Shown here: positions 9,940 to 17,804 of the stretch, in pieces
Numbering within the stretch: the first letter of the stretch is position 1
How the letters are laid out: every line of letters begins with the position of its first letter
Assembly: GCF_002407065.1 (NCBI RefSeq)
Contig: NZ_CP023564.1
Span: forward strand, 3,534,001 to 3,598,000
Direction of reading: 5' to 3'
From: Brachybacterium ginsengisoli
GTDB taxonomy: Bacteria; Actinomycetota; Actinomycetes; Actinomycetales; Dermabacteraceae
DNA length: 64,000 nucleotides
Made by a program: the position numbers and the translations under genes
Notes under the pieces: generated by a model
Database searches by the model: none
What the model saw: only the letters and a program-made list of their open reading frames with translations
What the model was told of the DNA's origin: nothing

Positions 9940-11370
9940 TCACAGCGCGCCCTTGCCCGCCTTCTCCCGCGCGCGGTCGGCGAAGCTCACGCCCATCGCC
10001 ACCAGGGTGAGCGCCATGATGATGGTCAGCGCGATGATGAACGCCTCGAGCCAGGCGGTCCCGCCCTCGGTGAGGGAGAAGATGATGCCGGGGATCATGG
10101 CGGTGCCGATCGCGGCGCCGGTGCGCTGGCCGAGCTGCAGGATGCCGCCGGCCACGCCGCCGAAGCGGGGGTCGACGGAGTTCAGGGTGAGGGTCTGGTT
10201 CGGGGAGATCGTCATGCCCTGGCTGAGCCCCATCAGGGTCAGCGGCAGGGCGAGCCACCAGAAGGGGATCATCCCGTTCTCCACGAAGCCGGTCATCAGC
10301 GCGGTGCCGAAGAGGCCCACGAAGGCGACGCCGAAGCCCACGATCACCATGCGGCGGCCGAAGGTGAGCACGTAGCGGCCGGAGATCTGCGAGCTCACCG
10401 CGGCGGCGATCGAGGAGGGCACGCCCATGAGGGAGGCCTGGAACGGGGTGTGCCCGAGGTGCATCTGCAGGTAGAGCGGGACGATGATCCACACGCTGGT
10501 CGCGCCGAGGAAGTACACCGAGACGATGAGGATGCCGTTGCGGAAGGCGCGGTTGACGAAGATGGCGGTGTCCACCATCGGGGTGCGGCCGCGGCCCTTG
10601 TAGCGCCGCTCCCAGGCCCACCACAGGCCCAGCACCAGCAGCCCGGCGGGGAAGGACAGCCACACCAGCACGCTCACGCCGCGCTCGAGGAAGGGCAGCA
10701 TGATCCCGAGGATCGCCAGGCACAGCAGCAACGCGCCGACGGGGTCGAGGTCCGGTCGCCCCTTCCCGCGCACCTTGTCGTCGGGGATGTACTTCAGGGC
10801 GCCGAGGATCGCGCTCACGCCGATCGGGACGTTCATCAGGAACATCCATCGCCAGCCCCAGTCGGGGCCGAGGATCTGGATCAGCGCGCCGCCCACGACG
10901 GGGCCGATCGCGGTGGCGACCGCGACGGTGGTGGCCAGCAGCGCGAAGGCGCGGGCCCGGTCCTGGCCGCGGAAGTGCTGCTGGATCAGGGCGACGGTCT
11001 GCGGGTTCAGCAGGCCCGAGCCGAGGCCCTGGAGGATGCGTGCGAGGTTGAGCATCTCCGCGCTCGGGGCGAGTCCGGACAGCAGCGAGCCGAGGGTGAA
11101 CACCCCCACGCCGATGATGAACATGCGCCGCCGACCGGTGGCGTCCCCGGCGCGTCCGGCGGGCACCAGCAGCATGCCGAAGGCCAGGGCGTATCCGGAG
11201 ATCACCCACTGCAGGTCACCGGTGTCCGCCTCGAGGCCCTCGCCGATCGCGGTGAGGGCGACGTTGATGACGCTCACGGCGATCAGTGCCATGAACAGCG
11301 GGGCGAGGAGGACGGCGAGCAGGGGCTTGCGACGCACCGGGGGATTCAGCGCGCTGGGGTCGGGGATCAC
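9940..11370 (-). CDS. DHA2-family MFS transporter
   Basis: Third DHA2-type exporter in the region, 476 residues, about 14 membrane segments. Motif A appears as GRAGDATGRRRMF, motif C as GPVVGG, and SVINVALTAIGEGL corresponds to D1. A central loop (DDKVRGKGRPDLD) separates the halves. Start GTG 11370 is chosen because TACAGT lies exactly 6 nt upstream; an open frame continues far beyond but carries no promoter or RBS. The palindrome TGCACTGAGTGCA abuts this -10, so expression is probably repressor-controlled, but no regulator gene is adjacent. Confidence 0.88.
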   Translation of the reverse strand: MIPDPSALNPPVRRKPLLAVLLAPLFMALIAVSVINVALTAIGEGLEADTGDLQWVISGYALAFGMLLVPAGRAGDATGRRRMFIIGVGVFTLGSLLSGLAPSAEMLNLARILQGLGSGLLNPQTVALIQQHFRGQDRARAFALLATTVAVATAIGPVVGGALIQILGPDWGWRWMFLMNVPIGVSAILGALKYIPDDKVRGKGRPDLDPVGALLLCLAILGIMLPFLERGVSVLVWLSFPAGLLVLGLWWAWERRYKGRGRTPMVDTAIFVNRAFRNGILIVSVYFLGATSVWIIVPLYLQMHLGHTPFQASLMGVPSSIAAAVSSQISGRYVLTFGRRMVIVGFGVAFVGLFGTALMTGFVENGMIPFWWLALPLTLMGLSQGMTISPNQTLTLNSVDPRFGGVAGGILQLGQRTGAAIGTAMIPGIIFSLTEGGTAWLEAFIIALTIIMALTLVAMGVSFADRAREKAGKGAL

Positions 11371-11376
11371 CCTGCC

Positions 11377-11395
11377 ACTGTATGCACTCAGTGCA
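11377..11395 (-). promoter_or_regulatory. Leaderless -10 box plus adjoining palindromic operator
   Basis: On the minus strand TACAGT (11382-11377) is 6 nt from the GTG start of the MFS gene. Immediately upstream, 11383-11395 is TGCACTGAGTGCA, 5-bp perfect arms around 3 nt, filling the promoter spacer. The layout suggests a TetR- or MarR-type repressor encoded elsewhere. Confidence 0.6.
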
Positions 11396-11449
11396 GATTT
11401 CTGGAGGTCGGGGTGACCCGTGGGACACCACCCTGGGCCAGGGGTGCGA

Positions 11450-12769
11450 TCAGGAGGGCATCTGGGGGCCCTGACCGCCGGGCGGGGGCCCGAAGGGGTT
11501 CTGGGCGGCGGGGACCAGGGGGCCGCGGGCGTCGTCGCGATAGGGGCCGGGCGCGATGGTGTAGCCCGTGCGGCCCGAGAGCAGCGGAGCCGCGGTCTGC
11601 ACGGCACGCGCCGACGGACGGCTGGAGTAGTCGATCCCCGAGAAGCGCCCGAACTGACCGCCGTACCCGGCGGGACGGTGGGCATCCGCCGCGGCGAGCA
11701 TCGCAAGGGCGGCGCTCGGCGTGGGGTACCGCGAGGACCATACGTGCCCCGGCGGCAGGGGCGAGGTGTACAGCGCTCCGGAGGGGCGGATCCACAGGGA
11801 CCCGGGCGTGGAGCGGTCGCGCAGGGCATGGGCGCGCCAGGTGGTCACCGGGTGGGAGGAGGTGGCGTTGGCCCAGTGCACGAAGAGGCTGGGATCGGTC
11901 GCAGCACGATCGGCGAGCTCGTTGACGTTGACATCGGCCCCGAGATACTTTCCGCCGGAGAGCAGGCCCATCACCCCGGGCGCGCCGGTGGGGGTGAAGG
12001 AGTAGCCGTAGTTGTCCGCGCTGTACTCCTGCGCGCGCGAGAAGCCCGGGCCGAGGATCGGGATCATCCTGATCACGGTGGTGAAGACCATGCGGAAGTA
12101 GGAGACGTGACCGGCCGCGAGATGGCCCACCTCGTGCCCGATCACGAAGCGCAGCGCCTCGGGGTCGCGGGTGGCGCCGCCCACCTCGAACAGATCCGAG
12201 TGGACGGTCACGAAGCGGCGGAACCCGTGACCGGCGGCGAACGCGTTGATCACGCCGTTGCCCATCACGACGTAGGCGTCCGGGACCTTCCGCAGGCCGA
12301 ACTGCTGGGCGGCCTCGACGACCATCCGGTAGCCCTCGGGGAACTGGGTGGGGCTCATGCGCACGGCCGAGGTGCGCAGCCGGGCGTACATCATCGCGCG
12401 GCCCCACCAGATGAGGATCGGGGCCAGCGGCAGGATGACGGCGAGCTGGATGAAGAACGGCAGGATGCCCACGTACTGCCAGAGGCTCGCAACCGTCGCC
12501 TCGCCCTCGGTGAAGCGCAGCACGACGGTGCTGATGATGAGGATCCACCAGGCGGTGTACGCCAGGATGGTCAGCCCGACGCCGACCCACAGCAGCGGCA
12601 TCTCCCACGGATGCCGGATCCCCTTGCGCCCCATGACGCCGTGCCCGGTGGCGCCGTTGAACAGGGTCGGACCACCGGGGCCGCCGTCATCGCCTGCCGG
12701 CGGGAAGGGCGGCACGCCCGGGGACTGGGCGTACGGGGAAAGGGGTGGGCCGGGAGGCGGCTGAGTCAT
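11450..12769 (-). CDS. M48-family zinc metalloprotease
   Basis: Membrane-bound HtpX/M48-like peptidase of 439 residues. The N-terminal 50 residues are Pro/Gly-rich and cytoplasmic. Two membrane segments lie at about 57-80 and 100-122, and the catalytic motif HEVGH is at 212-216 with the third zinc ligand probably Glu248 in AQEYSADNYG. After about 330 the chain is Pro/Ser/Gly-rich and lacks recognisable motifs. M48 enzymes degrade misfolded membrane proteins or process specific substrates. Start ATG 12769 follows GGAG. It is alone, with flanking genes on the same strand but well separated. Confidence 0.9.
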   Translation of the reverse strand: MTQPPPGPPLSPYAQSPGVPPFPPAGDDGGPGGPTLFNGATGHGVMGRKGIRHPWEMPLLWVGVGLTILAYTAWWILIISTVVLRFTEGEATVASLWQYVGILPFFIQLAVILPLAPILIWWGRAMMYARLRTSAVRMSPTQFPEGYRMVVEAAQQFGLRKVPDAYVVMGNGVINAFAAGHGFRRFVTVHSDLFEVGGATRDPEALRFVIGHEVGHLAAGHVSYFRMVFTTVIRMIPILGPGFSRAQEYSADNYGYSFTPTGAPGVMGLLSGGKYLGADVNVNELADRAATDPSLFVHWANATSSHPVTTWRAHALRDRSTPGSLWIRPSGALYTSPLPPGHVWSSRYPTPSAALAMLAAADAHRPAGYGGQFGRFSGIDYSSRPSARAVQTAAPLLSGRTGYTIAPGPYRDDARGPLVPAAQNPFGPPPGGQGPQMPS

Positions 12770-12869
12770 GGCGGGGGCTCCTTCGGTCCGTCGGCCTGCT
12801 CGGGATCTCCCCGACGATATCCCCGATGCCCTGCTCCCGGAGCAGGACGCGGCGACATGTGGACAGAGG

Positions 12870-14312
12870 TCAGCGCATCAGGCGGCGCAGCACGCGGCGC
12901 CTGATGCCGGTGTACGGCGGGAGCACGAGCTTGAGGGTGTCGGGCCGCAGCGGCTTCCGCACCACCGGCTTGGCGTGGGTGAACGCCTCGATGCCCGCCT
13001 GACCGTGATACGCGCCCGTGCCGGACTCCCCCACCCCGCCGAAGGGCATGCCGGGCGCGCCCACGTGGGCGAGGGTGAACCCCAGGGCGAGCGATCCCGA
13101 GGAGGTCTCCGTCGCGAAGCGCTCCTCGACCTCGCGCCGGGGCGAGAACACGTAGGCGGTCAGCGGCTTCTCCCCCGCGCGGATCCGCGCGATCGCCTCG
13201 TCCGGACCGTCGACGGCCAGCAGCGGCAGCACGGGGCCGAAGATCTCCTCGCCCATCACCGGGTCGCCCCAGTCCACGCCGGTCATGATCGTGGGCGGCA
13301 GGTAGCGGCGGGCACGATCCGCCCCGACCGTCCCGCCGATGACCACCTTCTCGTCGTCGACGAGGCCCAGCACGCGGTCGAAGTGGCGCGTGCCGACCAT
13401 GCGTCCGTAGTCGAGGCTCCGCTCGGGCCGCGCCCCGTACAGCGCCCGCACCGCCCGCGTCAGATGCGGGGTGAGCTGCTCGAGGGTGCGCGGCGTGGCC
13501 ATCAGATGGTCCGGGGCGATGCAGGTCTGCCCGGCGTTGGTGAACTTGCCCCACACGATCCGCCTCGCGACGGCGGCGAGATCGGTGCCCTCGTCGACGA
13601 ACACCGGGGACTTCCCGCCCAGCTCGAGCACGGTGGGCGTGAGGTGGTCGGCGGCGGCGCGCGCGACGATCCGGCCCACAGCGCCGTTGCCGGTGTAGAA
13701 GATCAGGTCGAAGCGCTGCTCGAGCAGGAGCGTCGTCTCCGGGACCGCGCCCTCGACCACCCGCACCCAGTCGGGGTCGAGGTGGGTGCGCAGCAGGTGG
13801 GCGAGCGCGGCGGAGGTCGCCGGCGCCACCTCGCTGGGCTTCACGATCGCGGTGTTGCCGCCCGCGATCGCGGCGACCAGCGGGGCCAGGGTGAGGTTCA
13901 CGGGGTAGTTCCACGGCGAGATGATCAGCGTGGTGCCCAGCGGCTCGCGGCGCAGCTCCCCGGAGGCCGGGGCGAGCAGCGGCCCCAGGCTCAGCCGCTC
14001 GGGCCGCAGCCAGGAGCGCAGGTGCTTCCGGGTGTGCGCGATCTCCTGTGAGACCACGCCGATCTCGGTCAGCGCGCTCTCCGTGCGGGACTTCCCGAGG
14101 TCCTCGGCGAGGGCGCGGGCCAGGCGCGGCTCCTCCGCGCGCAGGCCCCGGCCGAGGGCCTCGAGCTGGGCGAGCCGGGCCTCGAGGGGCCGGGTGGTGC
14201 CGGCGTCGAAGGAGGCGCGCAGGGCGGAGACGTCGGCGAGGATGCGGTCGCGCGGATCGGGATCCGGGGTCGGGAGTCCGTGCGCTGTGAGCGGAGAGGT
14301 GCCGGGAGCCAT
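12870..14312 (-). CDS. Aldehyde dehydrogenase family protein
   Basis: Cytosolic NAD(P)-dependent aldehyde dehydrogenase of 480 residues, closest in style to class 3/fatty-aldehyde enzymes, which are shorter at the N-terminus. Catalytic residues are visible: Asn135 in SPWNYPVNL, Glu230 in LELGGKSP, and nucleophile Cys264 in GQTCIAPDHL. GNGAVGRIV at 209-217 is the dinucleotide-binding turn. The C-terminus (KLVLPPYTGIRRRVLRRL) is basic and amphipathic, as in membrane-associating class 3 enzymes. Start ATG 14312 gives the usual N-terminus; the frame remains open beyond it. The substrate is not deducible. Confidence 0.9.
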   Translation of the reverse strand: MAPGTSPLTAHGLPTPDPDPRDRILADVSALRASFDAGTTRPLEARLAQLEALGRGLRAEEPRLARALAEDLGKSRTESALTEIGVVSQEIAHTRKHLRSWLRPERLSLGPLLAPASGELRREPLGTTLIISPWNYPVNLTLAPLVAAIAGGNTAIVKPSEVAPATSAALAHLLRTHLDPDWVRVVEGAVPETTLLLEQRFDLIFYTGNGAVGRIVARAAADHLTPTVLELGGKSPVFVDEGTDLAAVARRIVWGKFTNAGQTCIAPDHLMATPRTLEQLTPHLTRAVRALYGARPERSLDYGRMVGTRHFDRVLGLVDDEKVVIGGTVGADRARRYLPPTIMTGVDWGDPVMGEEIFGPVLPLLAVDGPDEAIARIRAGEKPLTAYVFSPRREVEERFATETSSGSLALGFTLAHVGAPGMPFGGVGESGTGAYHGQAGIEAFTHAKPVVRKPLRPDTLKLVLPPYTGIRRRVLRRLMR

Positions 14313-14409
14313 GCAGACAGGGTAGGTCGCGACCGCAGGAGCCACCTGATTCCGCGACAATGGAAGGAAGCGGCCCGATGCGCGGGCCGACGGGAAGGGT
14401 TCGCCGCAG

Positions 14410-15459
14410 ATGACCAGCCTGCTGATCGCCGCTCCGATACTGCTGTCGCTCACGCTTCTGACCTCGGGGCTCGCGAAGCTCGGGGACCGACGTGGCGTCG
14501 AGGACGCGATGACCTCGCTGCGTCTGCCGCTGCGCCCCTTCCACCGGTCGATCGCGACCGTGCTGCCCATCGCGGAGTTCGCGCTCGCGATGATCCTGTG
14601 GGTGCCCTCCGCACCGCTGCAGACGATGGTCGCGATCCTGATCGCGCTGCTCATGGTCACCTACCTGGGGATCATCGCGCGGGCCCTGACCTGGGACGAG
14701 GTCGTGGAGTGCTCCTGCTTCGGGACCCTCGCCTCCCCCTCGGTCACCCGGACCACGCTGGCGCGGAACATCCTGCTCTCGTTCCTCGCGGTGCTCGGCG
14801 TGACGGCCGCCGCCTCAGGGCTGATGGAGCGCACGCTCGTCCAGGAGCCCCTGTCCCTCCTGGGCTTCGGAGCCGCGCTGCTGGTCACGGCGGTGCTCGT
14901 GCTGCTGGTGCGGGGCGGGACCAGTCCGCAGGAGCAGGACTCCGAGGAGCTGCCGGCGGGAAGCGCGCCGACCGACGAGACCGAGGACGAGGAGGAGCTG
15001 CTGGACTACGAGCGCACGGCGATCCCTGCCGCGGTCCTCCAGCAGCCGGACACCCGACTGATCACCCTCCGGCAGCTCGCGAGCCATCGCGCCGCACTGC
15101 TGATCTTCGTCTCCGAGGGCTGCGGGCCCTGCGAGCGCGTGCTCGACAACGCCGGGGACTGGACCGCCGCGCTCTCGGACCATCTGCAGGTGCTGTTCGT
15201 GTTCTCCCGCCCGGTGGATCAGCTGCGGGAGCGGACGATGCAGCGGGTCGGCGACCACGTGCTGCATGATCTGCAGTTCTCCGCACGCTCCGCGCTCGGC
15301 GGCAGCACCGCCCCGTCGGCGGTGCTGCTGGGAGCCGACGGCCTGCTGGCCGGCGGTCCGGTCGACGGCGCCAGCGCGGTGATCGACTTCGTGCAGGAGC
15401 TGCGGGAGCAGCTGGAGCTCGCGCTCGAGGAGAACGCCGCCGGCTCCCCCGCGGAGTGA
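14410..15459 (+). CDS. MauE/DoxX-like membrane protein fused to a thioredoxin-like domain
   Basis: The 349 residues form a redox-relay fusion. The N-terminal part (1-168) is a MauE-type four- or five-helix domain with the conserved CSCFG at 101-105, the region that in MauE proteins carries the functional cysteines. A Glu/Asp-rich linker (170-200) leads to a thioredoxin-fold domain whose CGPC active site is at 238-241 (FVSEGCGPCERV) and a later ATP-S/A cis-Pro-like stretch (STAPSAVLL). Such proteins pass electrons across the membrane to extracytoplasmic disulfides. ATG 14410 is the only sensible start. It converges on manA. Confidence 0.82.
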   Translation: MTSLLIAAPILLSLTLLTSGLAKLGDRRGVEDAMTSLRLPLRPFHRSIATVLPIAEFALAMILWVPSAPLQTMVAILIALLMVTYLGIIARALTWDEVVECSCFGTLASPSVTRTTLARNILLSFLAVLGVTAAASGLMERTLVQEPLSLLGFGAALLVTAVLVLLVRGGTSPQEQDSEELPAGSAPTDETEDEEELLDYERTAIPAAVLQQPDTRLITLRQLASHRAALLIFVSEGCGPCERVLDNAGDWTAALSDHLQVLFVFSRPVDQLRERTMQRVGDHVLHDLQFSARSALGGSTAPSAVLLGADGLLAGGPVDGASAVIDFVQELREQLELALEENAAGSPAE

Positions 15460-15461
15460 CC

Positions 15462-15473
15462 GCGGGCGCCCGC
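15462..15473. terminator. GC palindrome between convergent genes
   Basis: GCGGGCGCCCGC, a perfect 12-bp palindrome, fills the 20-bp gap between the MauE fusion and manA. Confidence 0.45.
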
Positions 15474-15479
15474 CTCGGC

Positions 15480-16676
15480 TCAGGGCACGCTCGCCTGGGC
15501 GAACCGCCCGGCCCCGTGCGCGCGCAGCGGGCCGTCCGAGGCCGGGACGAAGGCCGCCTGGCCCGCGCGGAGCATGCGGTCCCCCGCAAGGGTGCGCAGC
15601 GTGACCTCGCCGTCCAGTCCGAGCAGGATCCTGGGTCCCGACCCGGGGACGAGGTTCGGAGCGCCGCCCGCCTCGACCTCCGTCACCGCGAGCTCGAAGT
15701 CGTCCACGGGGGCGTAGTAGGCGATCGAGGTCTGGTTCTGTCGTTCCGGGGCGACGCGCATCGGCGGCGCCGCGGTGACGCTGACGCACTGGATGACCTC
15801 GTCGGCGTCGACCTGCTTCGGCGTCAGGCCCGCCCGCAGCACGTTGTCGCTCGCCGCCATGATCTCGATCCCGACCCCGTGGAGGTAGGCGTGGAGCGCC
15901 CCCGCCGGGACGTACATCGCCTCGCCCGGCTGCAGCGTCACCGGGTTCAGCAGGAGGGCCGCCACGACCCCCGGGTCGCCCCGGTGGTGCTCGGCCAGCA
16001 GGGAGATGAACCGGTCGATGCGCGGTGACGGCGAGGCGCCCGCCTCCGACCGGGCCCGACAGGCGGCGACGACCTCGTCCACGGCCTCCGGTGACGGTCG
16101 CAGCGAGGCGGACACCAGGGTGCGGAAGGCCGCGCGCATCCCGTGGGCGGTGGGGTTCTCCACCAGCAGGCGGTGCAGGCGATCGGTGAGGTCGGTCCCC
16201 AGCCCGTCGAGGATCGCCGCGGCGCGGCGCGGGGTGCGGAAGCCGCACAGCGCGGTGAAGCGCGTCAGCGCGATGAGCATCTCCGGCTTGTGGTTGGCGT
16301 CGCGGTAGGTGCGCTGCGCCGACTCCAGGGGGATGCCGGCGGCCTGCTCGGCGGCGAAGGACTCGGCGGCGTGCTCCCGCGTGGGATGGACCTGGAGGGA
16401 GAGCGGCCGTTCGGCGGCGATCAGCTTCAGGAGATAGGGCAGCCGCCCCCCGAAGGCGCGCGCGACGTCCTCGCCGAGCATCGGGAGGGGGTCCGCCGCG
16501 ATCAGCTCCTCGAGCGTCGGCCCGGCCGAGGTCGGCACCGGTGCCAGCGGATGCGCGCCGAACCAGATCTCGGCCCACGGGTCGCCGTCGGCCTCGCGCC
16601 CCAGGAACTCGGGGATCGCGGTCGCGGACCCCCAGGCATAGCGCTGACGACGACCGTGGAGGTCGAGGATGCTCAC
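15480..16676 (-). CDS. manA: Mannose-6-phosphate isomerase, class I
   Basis: Zinc-dependent cytosolic enzyme interconverting mannose-6-phosphate and fructose-6-phosphate, linking mannose use and GDP-mannose synthesis to glycolysis. The 398 residues show RYAWGS near the N-terminus, the metal-binding SLQVHPTREHA (Gln95, His97), HKPEML with Glu132, and PAGALHAYLHG, all family signatures. Start GTG 16676 overlaps the stop of the preceding gene as GTGA, so the two are co-translated. In many actinobacteria manA sits among GDP-mannose and wall glycan genes; here its partner is an unassigned protein. Confidence 0.93.
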   Translation of the reverse strand: MSILDLHGRRQRYAWGSATAIPEFLGREADGDPWAEIWFGAHPLAPVPTSAGPTLEELIAADPLPMLGEDVARAFGGRLPYLLKLIAAERPLSLQVHPTREHAAESFAAEQAAGIPLESAQRTYRDANHKPEMLIALTRFTALCGFRTPRRAAAILDGLGTDLTDRLHRLLVENPTAHGMRAAFRTLVSASLRPSPEAVDEVVAACRARSEAGASPSPRIDRFISLLAEHHRGDPGVVAALLLNPVTLQPGEAMYVPAGALHAYLHGVGIEIMAASDNVLRAGLTPKQVDADEVIQCVSVTAAPPMRVAPERQNQTSIAYYAPVDDFELAVTEVEAGGAPNLVPGSGPRILLGLDGEVTLRTLAGDRMLRAGQAAFVPASDGPLRAHGAGRFAQASVP

Positions 16677-17710
16677 GCGCCTCCCTCGAGGATCTGGGCG
16701 ATCAGCCGTGCGGGCTCATCCGCGGAGACCTTCGGTGCGGGCGTCGGCTCGCTCCCGACGCGGCGCATGCCGTACCGCGCCCACTGCTCGTCCAGCCACG
16801 ACGGCGCGCGCGGGGCGTGGACCCAGGCCGGCAGCCCGCGCACCGCGGCCTCGAGGATGTCCGCGGAGAGCACGGAGACGACCGGACGGTTCTGCGCGGC
16901 GAGCGGGATCGTCGTGTCCTGGAACTCGATGCCCCTCGCGCGCAGCGCCCGGTGGGCGATCCGCGAGGACCGATCGGTCTCCTCGGCGCCCGGTCGGTAC
17001 AGGGCACCTGCGGAGCGGCAGTAGGACAGCGCGGCCGAGAGCGTGGTCCGACGCGGGAGGTCGATCCGGTCCAGCTGGCCGAGGAACACCGGCCTGTCCT
17101 CGAGGTCGGCCTCCGCCCCGGCCGCGTCATGGCGGGCCTCCCACATCCGCTGGGAGCCGACCACGCGCACCTCGACGTCGTCGCGCCCCGCACGGTGGAA
17201 GGCGCCGTCCTCCTCGGTCCAGGCCAGCAGCGTGACCTCCGGGGGCAGCGGCGGGGCGAAGGGGGTGAGGACGTCGTGCTGGATGACCACGCCCGGGATC
17301 TCCGCGTCATGGGCCCAGTCGTGCAGCTCGCGCCCCACCTCGAGATGCCATCCGAGGGTCAGCACGGCGGTGATGCCCAGCCGGTCCAGCCCGGCCGACG
17401 GGGAGGAGAGGCGCTCATGCCGCCATCCGGGGCCCTTCAGCTCCTCGGGGACCACCCCGGCGGGGGTGACCACGTGGACGGTGCCGTGCACATAGGGGAG
17501 CACCGCCGGGAGCCCGCCGTGGGCGGCGCCGTCGGCCGTGTCGATGCCGAGCAGGGTGCGGGCCGACCCGTCGCCGTCACGGCTGTGGAGCACATAGCCG
17601 GGAGCGGGCTGCGGCGCACCGATCTGCACCCGGTGGATGCCGGGGATGCGGCGGCGACTGCCGCGCCACTCCTGCCAGCGCTCGAGGCTGCGCGGATGGA
17701 TCAGAGCCAT
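16673..17710 (-). CDS. Unassigned protein translationally coupled to manA
   Basis: I cannot assign a family with confidence. The 345-residue protein is soluble with no signal. Residues 60-140 alternate short hydrophobic strands and turns (VVTPAGVVPEEL, ITAVLTLGWHLEV, IPGVVIQHDVL). The C-terminal third (VVSVLSADILEAAVRGLPAWVHAPRAP) resembles the donor-binding half of GT-B glycosyltransferases, where a nucleotide-sugar pocket is followed by an EA-type motif. Coupling to manA fits a role in glycan synthesis; this is inference. Start ATG 17710 lies 8 nt after AGGAGGG; GTG 17719 is too close to that RBS. Confidence 0.75.
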   Translation of the reverse strand: MALIHPRSLERWQEWRGSRRRIPGIHRVQIGAPQPAPGYVLHSRDGDGSARTLLGIDTADGAAHGGLPAVLPYVHGTVHVVTPAGVVPEELKGPGWRHERLSSPSAGLDRLGITAVLTLGWHLEVGRELHDWAHDAEIPGVVIQHDVLTPFAPPLPPEVTLLAWTEEDGAFHRAGRDDVEVRVVGSQRMWEARHDAAGAEADLEDRPVFLGQLDRIDLPRRTTLSAALSYCRSAGALYRPGAEETDRSSRIAHRALRARGIEFQDTTIPLAAQNRPVVSVLSADILEAAVRGLPAWVHAPRAPSWLDEQWARYGMRRVGSEPTPAPKVSADEPARLIAQILEGGA

Positions 17711-17804
17711 GGACGGCACCCTCCTTCGACGGCGGTCGGGTCACCCGACCAGCATTCCACACGGCATGCTCGGGACGAGGCCGCGACGTGACGTCCACTC
17801 CATG

